Positions 44,566-55,576 of a DNA stretch of 64,000 nt are shown here, piece after piece. The notes under the pieces are model-generated. The model saw only the letters and a program-made list of their open reading frames with translations, did no database searches and was not told where the DNA came from. How positions within the stretch are numbered: position 1 is the first letter of the stretch; each line of letters opens with the position of its first letter. The stretch spans positions 77,704,846-77,768,845 of the forward strand of contig NC_067485.1 in assembly GCF_947179515.1 (NCBI RefSeq). The letters run 5' to 3'. Source of the stretch: Apodemus sylvaticus. Its lineage: Eukaryota > Chordata > Mammalia > Rodentia > Muridae. The position numbers and the translations under genes are program-made.

Positions 44566-46810
44566 TTAATGCAAACATTAATGAATAAACCAGAATATTT
44601 GTGATTGCTCTGGAAGGTAGCCTTAAGGTTCATATCAGATTCGTGGTAGGAAAGGTAGACAATGTTTTTGTAAAAACCACAAAGTTTACTCCCTAATATC
44701 AACTGCAGTCAGGGGGCCTGGAAGCAACCAAGAGGTATGAGTCCCAATGGAACTTTTCCCCACTCTTTCCTAGTCATGTGATATCAATATCCAGTTTTCT
44801 TTATAGGCTTCTTCCTTTTCCCTGTCAGCAAAGAAGAGAAACTTGCAAGCTGCAGCCTTAGCTAGGCTGCTGAGCAACACAGCCTGCCTTCTGCTCATTT
44901 GCGTTGACTGGATTGTCCGAGAAAACAAGTTTCAGTCTTCACATCCAGTGGAACCAACAATGTTAACCACTCCTTATCCTCACAAAATGAGTACCACGTG
45001 TACACATGCCAATTGTTGGATTCCAGTAGTTAGACCATTTCCAGGCCGTAGGGCCTGTAATGTGCTGGCTCCACCTCTTTCCAGATGAAACAGGACAGGT
45101 GTGGACAGTGCCTAAATTGCTCTCAAGCAACTCATGGTTTGCTCATTGGATGCGGCAAGCAGAGGTCATTCTCACGTTGAGAGAAGAAAATTAGGAGAGT
45201 AAGACCCTCAAATAACCTGCTTCAAATACATTCAAGATTTCCACCTGAGGGAAAGAGAATAAGAAAATGGGTTCACCATCTAGTGAATGTTGGGGGTTTG
45301 CTTCAAAGAGACCGTGTGCAAAAGCAAACATTCAGTCCCATTGTGTACTCATAAGTATTCTGAAACAAACAAGATGGGAATGTAACAGGGGGTGAATAAC
45401 AGAAGGGAAATGGAATACAGGACCCAAGATGTCCCATTCCTTTGAAACTGTTTTAAAATGCCAAGCTGAAGAGCTACATGCTACTGGCATGAGATACTTG
45501 TCCCCCTGGTCCTGGTATAGTGTGCCAGTTTTGGGTCACTAGGACTCAAACACCTAACATGTTTTCTCCCTTAATATATGAAGTCAAACCATTATGTGAA
45601 CCTGTACATTTGAATCCAGAGCACATGACCACTATCAGTAAATGTGGCAAAAATGTAACCAAGCGTTTGTTTTTTGGGGGGGAAGAAAAGAAACTATTGA
45701 AATCTCACTTCTGCTTGCTAGCTCCTCATAAGAAATAAAATGTACACACACACACACATTAGTGACTGTTGAATCCAGAAATGTAGATATTTTTCAGCAT
45801 AAAAAGCTATAGGAAGGCTTGGCTGGTCATAGCTATAAATCCTATAAATCAGCTCTGAAATATTTCCTATAACTTAGCAAGTTAGCTGCAGTTACTGAAT
45901 ACATTCGACATTTTAAGGAGTCTTTTCATCTTCAGAAGCAATATTATTCTCAGTGACTGGGCCTTTTACACACTCTACAGTGTGTGGGTTTATGCAAATT
46001 AGACTTTTCAAAGGTATTCCGGTGAGTTCAGGTGTGTTAGTCCCCATCCCTTGGATAATGGGGAGCAAAGGTAGAACCTGGAATCAGAAGTTCAGATGAA
46101 AATAAACCAGAGCCTCCAGGCTCTCATGATGCATAGCGTCTCATTCTCCAGCCAGCCCTTTGCAGGACTCCTAGGACTAGCAAAGCATTCTCACCTTTTA
46201 ACTGTTGAAATGAGCCCACTGGTTCTTTGCCCAACCCTGCCAACAGCAGCCTTTTGACCAAATTAGCGGCTCAAACTATATCCTAACAAGCTATGGATTC
46301 ACAAAAGGAGCCCTACACCTCACCCTTCCGTTTTCTCCATGGTTTGGAAGGCAGAACCCAATGATTCAAGCAAAGTGGTGGGGGAGATTGAAGTCATCAG
46401 AAATGGAGAATGTCTATTAGTCCGCTTTCGGGAATGTCTCGGTGATCAGCATTGCAGCCATCTTTCTAGCAGTATAGGCAGCATACAACATCCTGGATTA
46501 AATGAACAAGTGAGTTGATCTATCATCATCTATAAAATCAGCACACCCACCATGATACCATCCAAATTCGCTCCGGATTCCCCCTTTGATCTATCCTATC
46601 ACTCTCTATGCTACCCAGCTTCATGGTGCAATTTACAATGTGAGCCCTTTAAGAAAGCTAGCAAATGCATGTTGCCAGCCAGGCTGCCCCACTTTCTAGA
46701 CCTGTTTGCTTGGTCCTGAAGCTGATAGTCCCTTCCTCTCCCTCATCCCAGCCTCCTCCCTCTCTCTTTCACCTTTCTCCCTTCTCCTCTCCCTCCTTCT
46801 GTCCCACAAG
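44566..46810. other. Unannotated unique DNA
   Basis: About 2.2 kb without recognised repeats other than a short (CA)n at 45743-45759. Frames at 44843-45088 and 45520-45738 show no domain. A long pyrimidine-rich tract occupies about 46728-46800, just before the exon-like segment at 46811. Confidence 0.4.
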
Positions 46811-46880
46811 ATGAGAGCATGCGGCTGTGAGGTGAATTCCCGAGGCATTCAAACCCAGCATCTTTGGCTAAACACAGCTT
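46811..46880 (+). other. Possible 70-nt exon (weak)
   Basis: A long polypyrimidine tract (46728-46800) ends in cccacaag. Seventy nucleotides later comes a strong donor, gtaagt (46881-46886). Only one frame is open through the segment; it reads MRACGCEVNSRGIQTQHLWL and continues NTA. Two CpGs occur in it. The acceptor is AAG, not CAG or TAG, and the pyrimidine tract could be simple low-complexity DNA. A noncoding exon or chance remains likely. Confidence 0.25.
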
Positions 46881-47149
46881 GTAAGTTTCCTGTGGTTTCA
46901 CATCAAAGCCTCTCACAAGCTGACTGACGGATCTATTTCTGCTCTAGTGTCTCAAATAGTAGGTTTTGGTTGTTTCTGTTGGTCTCTGTATTTTTTGTGA
47001 CTTTCCCTGAAAGCTAAGTGCCACAGGACAGCAAAGGGAAACCCATCTACCTATTTGAACATTAATCATCATTCGTTCAATCCTTGAGAGCAGAGACATA
47101 CTTAGTTTCTGGTTACTTCATCCGCTCTTGGGATCCTGGGAATTTTTTA
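46881..47149. other. Unannotated spacer
   Basis: Nothing recognised. Confidence 0.5.
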
Positions 47150-47340
47150 CTTTTGTATTTATGTGTATAATCGTGTGGGTGTTGATATGCCTGTTGAGTA
47201 CCTGAGGAAGTTAGAGGTCAGTCGTGGAACTCCTAGAGCTGCAGGTAGTTGTGAACTACCCAGCATGGGTACTAGGAAGGGAACTTGGCACCTTTGGAAG
47301 AGCAGCAAGCACTCTCGTCTGCTAAGCCATCTTTCTGACC
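47150..47340 (-). repeat. B3-type SINE, antisense
   Basis: gaggaagttagaggtcagtc, gcaggtagttgtgaactacc, cagcatgggtactaggaagg, gaacttggcacctttggaag, agcagcaagcactctcgtct and gctaagccatctttctgacc are the complement of the B3 body and pol III head. Confidence 0.8.
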
Positions 47341-48424
47341 CATTGTTTAGAGAATTTTCATTTTGTCTGCACTGTAAAATGTGTAACGGGCTCCTTTCTT
47401 TTCTTCCCATGTCGAAGAAAGACAATGTGCTGGTGTGAATGGAGGTGAATTTAAGGTCAGGCTTCCGAGGTGAAAGCAAAGCGACCTTGAATGGGTATTT
47501 TAATTTTCTTCTCTTAGCTCTAGTTTCCTTTTAGAGAAATAGAGAAAATGCCTGGAAAGTTCCAGGTTTGGGTTAGAGGTAATATACTGGTTAGTGTTTT
47601 AAACAAAGAGTAAAGTTTTAATCAAATGTTATTGTGGTTATTTTCTTATGCTGGCATTCACCTGAGACATGGAAGATTCTCCTCAGATCCCTTTAATTAC
47701 AGAAGGCTGTACTCTACAGAGGTAGAATAGGAGACAAATAGCAAGCCAGCTGCCTAGCAAGCTAGGAAACAGAGTATCAATGACTAGGTTCCCACAAGAT
47801 TGCAGCATCAAAAGCTAAATGGCGTTATTTTCATCGTCATGTTCCTTCTCGAGGCACTGAGCAAGTCTTGATCCTGATTTGCAATTAGCCAGGAGCTGAA
47901 CACGTAAGAGGATTAAATGAACAGGTCTGTCTTTGGCTATCACTCCCCAAAATAATCCAACCACCTGAGCTATATGACTTATTTCTGTCACCTCTCTGTG
48001 GATGTCTTCATTTATATTCACAAGATATCATTTCCTTTGCCTCTGAACCCTAGAGGAGTTCGCCAGAGTTCTACCCTGACATATTTTTACACAGTAATGT
48101 TACTGTTTCTGTAAAATAAATATGTTTTGCAGACAGGAACTGAGTCTGAGATATACTTTAAGCATTCCAGAAGCCTGGCATGCATTTACTGAACCAACTT
48201 TAACTTACTTTTAATCCCAGTCTGAGTTTCCAGTCATGGAACAAATACCTGTACTGATTTTATGGCCTGGGAGGTCTTTTACCAGTCAAAAAATACTGTT
48301 TTAAATTGATGAATGAAACAGGTTGTTGATAATCTAACAATTAGGTTTGTTTTTCAGAATTCATTTTTCAGAACTATTTAGGATGTTTATTACAAATGAT
48401 GGAATTAGTCGTCACAAGTTATTG
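47341..48424. other. Unannotated unique DNA
   Basis: About 1.1 kb; nothing recognised. The minus frame at 47815-48021 has no domain. Confidence 0.45.
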
Positions 48425-48660
48425 CCCAGTGTTCAGTGATATTCACTGTCTGAACATGCCACATTTATTAATCCATTCACCTGCTGAAGGACATCTTGAT
48501 TGCTTCTAAACTGAGTAATTATCAACCTAATGTAATCACCTGTGTGCACTGGGTTTGTATCAGGATTGTGCATTCTATAGGTATTCTGCTGTAACAATCC
48601 TCTTTGGGGCAGGGTGCGAGTGCTAAGATGTTCATCCTTACCTTCATAGTTGTGCTTGTA
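48425..48660 (-). mobile_element. Ancient L1 ORF2-end fragment, antisense
   Basis: ccacatttattaatccattc, acctgctgaaggacatcttg, attgcttctaaactgagtaa and tttgtatcaggattgtgcat resemble the reverse complement of the L1 ORF2 end. It covers the same part of L1 as 49055-49300, so at least two old L1 copies or an old duplication are present. Confidence 0.5.
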
Positions 48661-48680
48661 TTACACTGTCATTTGGAAGC

Positions 48681-49042
48681 TGTCTTAGTCACTATTCTAT
48701 TCCCGTGAAGACACACCATGACCAAAGCAACTCTTATAAAAGGATGCACTTAATTGGAGGCTTGCTTACAGTTTCATAGTATCAGTCCGTGATCATCATG
48801 GCAGGAAGTATGGCAGCAGGAAAAGGAATGAAGAGGTACACAGAGAAAAGGGAGGGGGAGGGGAACTGAGCCTGAGACAAGCTTTTGAAACCTAAAAGCT
48901 CAGCCTTAGCGCCACACTTTCTACAATCAGGACACACTTATTCCAGCAAGACCACACCTCGTAATCCTTCCCAACAGTTCATCAACTGGTCCCTAAGCAG
49001 GGAAATATGTGAGTCTATGGGGCCATTCTTATGCAAAACACG
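48681..49042 (-). mobile_element. Solo LTR, ERVL-MaLR type, antisense
   Basis: tgtcttagtcactattctat, gaccaaagcaactcttataa, atcatcatggcaggaagtat, ccagcaagaccacacctcgt and gagtctatggggccattctt. It is the same family and orientation as 1515-1904, but carries a G/A-rich internal stretch in place of a microsatellite. Confidence 0.7.
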
Positions 49043-49054
49043 GAGGCTTCTTTC

Positions 49055-49458
49055 ACTTAATAATATGCATTTAAGTTTCCCTGTGTCTTTACCGAAGACC
49101 TCTTTTCTTTTTAGTACTGACTAATATTCCATTGTCTGAATACGCTACTGTTTATTATTTCTTTCCTCTACTAGAGGGCATTTTGGTTGCTCTCTTGTTG
49201 AGGCCATTCTAAATAAAGTCACTATAAACATATTTGTTAAGGTTTTTGCATGCATATGAGATACCAAATCATTTGGGTAGTATCTGAGGCACAAGACAGA
49301 TAGCTTGTACAGTAAGTAATACATTTAATCCTGTAAGAAATTGCTGTTCTGTGTACCATTTCGGCATTCCCACCAGTAATGAGTAATTATATCAATTCTT
49401 CCAAGACCCAACCAACAGTTTTTAGGTTCAGGGTTCTGGATTTTGATAATTCTAGAAA
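49055..49458 (-). mobile_element. Ancient L1 ORF2 C-terminus, antisense
   Basis: tagtactgactaatattcca, ttgtctgaatacgctactgt, ggcattttggttgctctctt, aaataaagtcactataaaca, ccatttcggcattcccacca and gggttctggattttgataat match the reverse complement of old mammalian L1 ORF2 ends. Confidence 0.7.
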
Positions 49459-49852
49459 TGGTTCTTAGTTTTCATTGTCAACTTGAGACAATCTAGAATC
49501 TTTCGGATTGTCTATATTGGCATGGCCTATGAGCATATATCTGTGGAGCATGAGTTGTCTCACTTAAGTTAACTGATGTGGGAAAACCCAGTCCACTGTC
49601 CACCACTTCCGATACTGGGGTTCTTGAACTGTATTTGAGTGGATACATTAGTTAGAGCACAAGCTAGCTAGTGAATGTGTATACCATCCTTTCCCTTTGC
49701 CCTGGCATGCATGATGTGGCTAGCTATTTGAAGTTGCTGCTTTGGATTCCCTACAGTGATCGACTGTGAACTGGAACTGCAAGCTAAAATTAGGCACTGA
49801 GTTTCTTTTTCTTGGGGTATTTTATCGTAGCAAAAGAAATAAAACTAGAACA
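49459..49852 (+). mobile_element. Solo LTR, ERVL-MaLR type, in old L1
   Basis: tggttcttagttttcattgt with caacttgagacaatctagaa, then aaaacccagtccactgtcca, ctacagtgatcgactgtgaa and tgcaagctaaaattaggcac, ending aaataaaactagaaca. It splits the ancient L1. Confidence 0.6.
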
Positions 49853-50129
49853 ATTCCATATACAGTGGTGTCTTATTGGGGGGGGGGCCTTGGGCAGCAT
49901 TTCCTTGAGAGGTCATCCTCAGGGGTGTCTTATCAGATTATCATTCATGGTGTGTTTTCTTGGATGATCTCACTAGAATCTTTGGCCCATTGTTTAATAT
50001 ACAGACACAATATGTTGTTGATTGCATTTTCCTTATGATTTTGAAGAAACTTATCTAATTTTGGCATTTCCTTCACTTAATTCTTTCTTTTCAAAAGATT
50101 CACCTTTTTTATCATGTGAATATTTAGAG
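49853..50129 (-). mobile_element. Possible continuation of the ancient L1
   Basis: Contains a G-run (49880-49888), then ggtgtcttatcagattatca and ctttggcccattgtttaata, which faintly resemble the L1 ORF2 complement. The assignment is weak. Confidence 0.3.
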
Positions 50130-50292
50130 GTTTGTGCATACTAATGTCCTCAGAGGTCACAGGCTCAAATTCTCCTCTAGCTAGAGTTCCAGGTGGCAGG
50201 GAGATGCCCATTGTGGGTGCTGAGTATAGAACTCAGTTTCTCTTCAAGAGCAGTATGTGCTCTTAACCACTGAGCCTTTTCTCCAATCTCCT
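50130..50292 (-). repeat. B3-type SINE, antisense
   Basis: gttccaggtggcagggagat, ttgtgggtgctgagtataga, actcagtttctcttcaagag, cagtatgtgctcttaaccac and tgagccttttctccaatc are the complement of the B3 head and body. Confidence 0.82.
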
Positions 50293-51910
50293 TACCCTTT
50301 CTTGATACTCTTTCTTTATTCATGTAGCCTTGAGTTCTCACTTGTATTGTTCTTTTCTTCCTAAAATACTGTTTAATATTCCTTACAAACAGATCTAGTA
50401 ACAAGAGAGTGTCTTGTGTTGTTGTGGTGGTAGTGGTTGTGATTGTGATTGTTTTGTTTGGCTGTCTAAAAAAAGTCTTTATCTCTCTTTCATTTTTGAA
50501 AGACAACCCAGCAGGGTATGGAATTCTAAACTGCTAAAGTTTTGATTTTTGTTTCTCCTAATACTCAATATTTCAATCCACTTGTTCGTGTATTTCTATG
50601 TAAGCGATTCTATGTAAATCTTACCTGTGCACCTCTGTGGAGAAACTGGTTTTCTAACTCTGGCTTTTTCAAGTTTTTCCCTGTATCTTTGCTTTCCTAT
50701 GGTTGAAAAATAAGATGCTCAAGGTGTCGTTCTTTTGGCTTTTACACTGCTTGGTATTCTCTGAGCTCCTGGGATCTGTGGTTGGATGTCTGACATTTAC
50801 TTGGGAGTGTTCCCAGTTGCTGTTATTTCAAATAATTCCCCCGTTCCTTCTCTTTTCTGTCTTCCTGTTCTTGGAGTTACATGTGTTTTATAGATGTTAC
50901 AGTTCTTCCACGGTGCTTAAAATATTCTGTTTTTGCCTTTCTAATCACCCTTTTATTTTCTTTACAGATCTTGGAAAGGTTTCTAACATGCTGTCTTCAA
51001 ATTTAGAATTCCTTCCTTCCCTAGTCAGGACTAGTCTACCAACAAGCCCATGAAAGGCACCTTCAGCTCTGCCATAGTGGTGTTTATTTCTAGCATTTTT
51101 TTAAGTTTTTTCTTAAACTTTGCGTCTCTCTTCTTAAACTGCCCTGATGTTCCCAGATGCTGTCTCATTTGGTCAATTTTTCTGTGAGGCCATTCATCCC
51201 ACATTATCTGGTTCTGATGTTTGCTCTGCCACATCCCACTTTTCTTTTTAAAATTCCAGTTTGCCTTAGGGTTTGGTTTGATTTTATACCCAGATATGGT
51301 GTACTGGATGAAAAGAACTTTTGTCCATAGACCTTCTTTAAAACAGATTCTAAGAGTGTGTGGTGAAAGAACATTGGATGAGTCCATTTAAGCCCCTTAC
51401 TAGACACAGACAATTAAATTCTAAACTTTGCAGTTTCTTTTATATCTCTACCCTCACCCCAACCTACCATATGACACAAGATGGCTACATGGGTTTGGAA
51501 TTAGGTGTGTTCCTCTCCTAAGGGGAAAGCCAAAACTGTTTAGAGTTGGCTATCTCCTGACTCCACTGATCTGGGTTCCAATAAAACCCTCCAGGCTCTC
51601 ATGAACTAGTTTTTCCTGAGGGTATACAGTTAGCAGACTGCTGTGGCAGGATTCAACGTGGTTGATTTTCTCCCTTATGTGAGAGAGATGGGGGTGGGGC
51701 ATATCTCTTTAATATTTACAATTCTCAGCCTTGTCCATACTGTGACTCTAGCTCCCCACAAATTGCAGTTCCTCGGTCCATATTCCATCACCGGTTCCCA
51801 GGGAGGTTTCCACTCAATGTGCTATGATTCTCTGTGTCTACCAGTCATATGTCTCCAATGTAGGAGGGCAGCAAATTGCCCCTGCCCTGCTTCTCCTCTG
51901 ACTATATGAA
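50293..51910 (-). mobile_element. Ancient L1 (L1M or HAL1 type) 5' half, antisense
   Basis: Reverse complement of the ORF2 start, ORF1 and 5' UTR of an old L1: aaagtctttatctctctttc, ctgagctcctgggatctgtg, ggacta-gtctaccaacaagcccatgaaag (51030-51055), tctggttctgatgtttgctc, agatatggtgtactggatga and, near the 5' end, actgctgtggcaggattcaa. The 118-codon minus frame at 51031-51387 is an ORF1-region relic with a Lys-rich segment, not a host gene. Confidence 0.65.
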
Positions 51911-52629
51911 GCATTGTTGATTTGTTAGTTAGCTCTGATAGATTTGACATGCAGAATTGGAAATGAGAATTACTTTCAGATTTCCCAAATTTAGAGCTAC
52001 AAGCTTTAAATTTGAGCAATTAAATTGAGTGTGTCTTTATAATCAGTCATTATGCTAAGGGCAGGATGAGCTAACTAGTTAACCTTTAATTGCCTCCATT
52101 TATTAATAAGATAAACCTTTTAATATGGTCCAAAAGAAGCAAATCTTATCAGCACAGCTGCTCATGGTTTTGTTTGACAGATGTAAGGTAATGATGGCCA
52201 AAGCAATGTATGATCCAGGAAAAGAAATCTGCCAGGATTATTCTCTAGAGACATTACAGTATACAATTACATGATGATCATAAAATACTTGGGGGAAATC
52301 ACATCATTTTCATTTTCAAAATTGCATAGAAACATACTGAATATCATTTAAATACTTGCCAAATGTGTCTTAGGGATTGTGGACAGTACCATTGGCAGCA
52401 ACCTTTCTACTGGGTCATAAAGTTTGTGGCTGCAGAAAAGTCTGGCCATTGTGCGTGTGAATCCTGTGGTAACACTAACAAGAAAGAGAGCTTTTGGGAG
52501 TTCCAAAGGTGATTCTTTTTAGGTGGTGACTAAAAAAACAGAAAGGCTTGGATTTCTTTAAGGTTCTCTGAGAATATTAGTACCGTATCACTTGGGTATG
52601 TTTTAAAGTATCCTAGTTGTTATTTTCGT
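51911..52629. other. Unannotated AT-rich DNA
   Basis: Nothing recognised. The segment at 52040-52180 is rich in TTAAT motifs. Confidence 0.45.
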
Positions 52630-52990
52630 CATCTTGATAGAGTGCTTCAAGTCAAAGTAGGAGAATTGATTTTGGCTCATGGTTTGAAAGGATATAGTTG
52701 ATTGTGTCAGGGAAGGCGTGACAGAGAGTATGAGGTTATCTCTTGGCAGTAGTCAGGGAGAAGACAATTCAGAAAGGATCTAGGCCCAGGTTATAACCTC
52801 ATGGCCTACATACATGGCCCTGTGCTTTCCAATCTAAAAGATTCCATACCCTGCCCAAAGAGTATCCACAACTGGTCACCCACTGATCAAACACACATGC
52901 CTCAGGAAAGTATTTCATACAAAAACTGTAGCAAAAAATGCATATTCCTGGAGCCCCACCATGAAACACTGAATCAACACTTCTGAAATT
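52630..52990 (-). mobile_element. Possible MaLR-like LTR, antisense
   Basis: attgattttggctcatggtt, gtcagggaaggcgtgacaga and ttcagaaaggatctaggccc are reminiscent of the reverse complement of old MaLR LTRs (ttggctcatggtttcagag, ggcagggaaggc). The alignment is weak beyond these. Confidence 0.35.
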
Positions 52991-53997
52991 AGACCTAGGA
53001 TTCAGAGTTTCTTAAAGGTCCATTGAGTGAGTGTTAACCCAACATAAGAATTGAAAGCCTCCATCTGTGGCTGATATATTCCTGAAATAAGAGAGTGGTT
53101 TCACCTCTCTGAATATATTCTCCATAACGAACATGTATCATCATACTTTAAAAGACCCAAAAAAAAGCTGACTTGGACTTTGGATAATCCTAGCTGCTCT
53201 CTGTTAAAAAAAAAAAATGAACCAAACTGTTCATCATCAATTGATTGAGTCATTCTGTTCACCAGAGAAGCCACAAACTGATTTGATTGCATAGGACCAG
53301 ATAGATATGGAGTCACATGAAACTTTGTAATACAGTTTGTATTGTGTGGGGGTTGATAGTTTATCTAGGTCACTTTTTAAGATAGTCACCTGAAAATATA
53401 AGCTAGTTGCTCTCTTCAGTCTAAATGTGTCTCCCTCCTTGAGCTAAATAGTGAGGAGTGAGGCTGATTGGCTGCCACACTGCTTGACTTATTTTGATTA
53501 TTCTATTCAATGGCCAGACATCAAGATGTTTTCTATTATTCATAGCCATGGACATTAGCATCAAACACAAATGATTTCAAAACTAGTATTCTTTAGGTTA
53601 TATCTAAAAGCTAATATGTTATATCTGATACCTTATGACATTAAGTGGCAGTTTAAAATTGGTTTGTTTTTTTTTTATCTTACTGTGACAAAATTGTAAT
53701 ATCCGTATTTTAAAGCTTTCACCAAATATGCCACACTCTTTGGACTGACAACTGCTTTAACAGGTCAAGAAACAGGTTTAAAAGGATCATGTGATGCTTT
53801 GGGCTGTTTTTCTCTGTGTGGGAAATGTCCACAGTCTTCTTAGACAAATAGTATGTGTAGCGTAAATAAACTGTATTCCAAAGCACCAGGAAATGGGTCT
53901 GTATACATCTCTGTGAGTGCAGTAAACAGACTGAGAGACCAGAATCCCCCTTAAAGCACTCAGCAGTCCCAGAACTGAATTCCATAACCACTCACCC
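52991..53997. other. Unannotated unique DNA
   Basis: One kilobase with no recognised repeat. Overlapping minus frames at 53719-53999 have no domain. Confidence 0.45.
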
Positions 53998-54053
53998 ATC
54001 TGTTACAGATAAATGATAGATGGATAAATGATAGAATGATAGATGGTTAATTG

Positions 54054-54084
<31 letters not shown>

Positions 54085-54312
54085 GATAGATGGTATATTA
54101 TTGATTATATAAAGAAATATTGTAGAGAAATGAAAGACAAATGGTTGATTAATAGATATGTAGATAAACCAATGATGGATGATAGACTAATGGATGATTG
54201 GATAGATAGATTAGATAGATAGATAGATAGATAGATACATAGATACATAGATACATAGATACATAGATACATAGATAATAGGTAGACAAATAGATAGATA
54301 GATAGATAGAAA
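53998..54312. repeat. (GATA)n/(GATACATA)n microsatellite complex
   Basis: Blocks of GATA at 54053-54085 and 54213-54236 and a GATACATA block at 54232-54275, separated by diverged GATG units. The minus frame reading YLSIYLS is an artefact. Confidence 0.95.
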
Positions 54313-54723
54313 ATACAAATGATTGATAGTAGATTGATAAATGATCAATTAGACAGCTATCAAATTGTTTTCTACTCTTGAGGAGTATGTTTACTTTATA
54401 TTGAGCTAATATTATAGCTATTCTTATCAAATATTAAGGGTCACCTTCAATAATTACCAGTAATGAGCTTGATAAACATCAAAATTTAGTAGTAAAGCCA
54501 GCCCACACTGTCTGTCACTAATAGTCAAGAATCCCATTTGTATATAGGTCAACCTCATTGTCAACCATGTGGTCTTAAATAATCCCACAGCAAAATACAC
54601 TTCTGCTTCAGCAGTTTGTAAAGCTATCAGTCACCTGATTTCTTGACTTGCTTCAATATTTATGATCTTTTCACATGACTTCCCATTCCTCCAACAAAGG
54701 AAAAGGAATCAGTTATAGCCTAG
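54313..54723. other. Unannotated unique DNA
   Basis: Nothing recognised. Confidence 0.5.
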
Positions 54724-55042
54724 CCCAGGGTCAGCAACATTTTCTTAAAGGGCCACATATTAGTTGTTTTAAGATGTGCACGCCATGCTCTCTCCTTCCC
54801 AACAACTCATATCTTTCACTGCTGTGTAAAAGCAGTCACAGAATGTGGACAAAGGTGTGTGGCTGGATTCCAGTTATACTTCAGAACTTGAGTTTTACAT
54901 TAAATTTTCACATCAAGACTTATTCTTTGACTTTTTTATCAACCATTTAAAAAAGCAAAGATGATTCTTAGCATATAGACCATGTAAATACTGCATGTTG
55001 TTTGAAGTTGGACCATAGACTCTGGTTCGCCAGCTCTAGGCT
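54724..55042. mobile_element. hAT-type MITE (Charlie group), degraded
   Basis: Left end ccagggtcagcaacattttc with ttaaagggccacatattagt, right end ctctggttcgccagctctag. Between them, gtgtggctggattccagtta resembles the usual ggctgtgttccaataaaac block. It matches the mammalian-wide element with CAGGGGTCGGCAAACT-type termini. The exact name is not certain from memory. Confidence 0.55.
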
Positions 55043-55216
55043 TAGGAGAGTAGATTCCAGGTCATAGACCAGCCCTAGCAGTAGAGGGGATAAATCAAAG
55101 CATCGATGTTTCAATACTGTGAAATTCCACTTCTGCTTTCAACTGCACAATAGCTGTTCAATTAGAACAATGGCTGATTTGCATAAACAACTACAAGTGA
55201 ATCTCACTCATCAAAC

Positions 55217-55381
55217 CTAACTCTAGTCCAATGGTAAAGGCACTTGGCAAGCCTCACACCCTGAGTTTGATTCCCAAGAACAACATAGTACAAGGAGAGA
55301 ACCACCTGCTGAAAAGTGTTATCTGGCCTCCACACACATACACATATACACACATACACACAAATACACAAACATATAGAC

Positions 55382-55412
<31 letters not shown>

Positions 55413-55415
55413 ATG
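55217..55415 (+). repeat. B3/B4-related SINE with (AAAT)n tail
   Basis: ccaatggtaaaggcacttgg, ccctgagtttgattcccaag (B box), aggagagaaccacctgctga, ttatctggcctccacacaca, a CA-rich stretch and eight AAAT units. Confidence 0.75.
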
Positions 55416-55537
55416 TAATTTTATTTTAAAATAGCAGGTTTTTTTTAAGCAATTGTAGGTGTACAGTGAAAAAGCATTCTCAAATCAAAAGAGTGTATTT
55501 CATCCCCTGTATTTATTTATTTTTGTTTTTTGTTTAG

Positions 55538-55576
55538 GTCTACGCCGCTGCAGAAAGGGGTGATCCAGACACTCGG
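55538..55576 (+). other. Candidate 39-nt exon (microexon)
   Basis: An acceptor with a T-rich tract (atttatttttgttttttg, then tttag ending at 55537) and a near-consensus donor (CGG then gtaaga at 55577) bracket exactly 39 nt, a multiple of three. The phase-0 frame is VYAAAERGDPDTR; another open frame reads STPLQKGVIQTL; the third has a stop. Three CpGs in 39 nt are notable in this CpG-poor DNA. The gene is not recognised. A functional exon is inferred from splice signals and composition only. A chance pair of splice sites is the alternative. Confidence 0.45.

Noticed and set aside
51031..51387. 118-codon Lys-rich minus-strand frame
   Set aside because: It coincides with the ORF1/5' region of an ancient L1, so it is not a host gene.
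53998..54312. Array with regularly spaced units resembling a CRISPR-like structure
   Set aside because: It is a GATA/GATACATA microsatellite in mammalian DNA without unique spacers.
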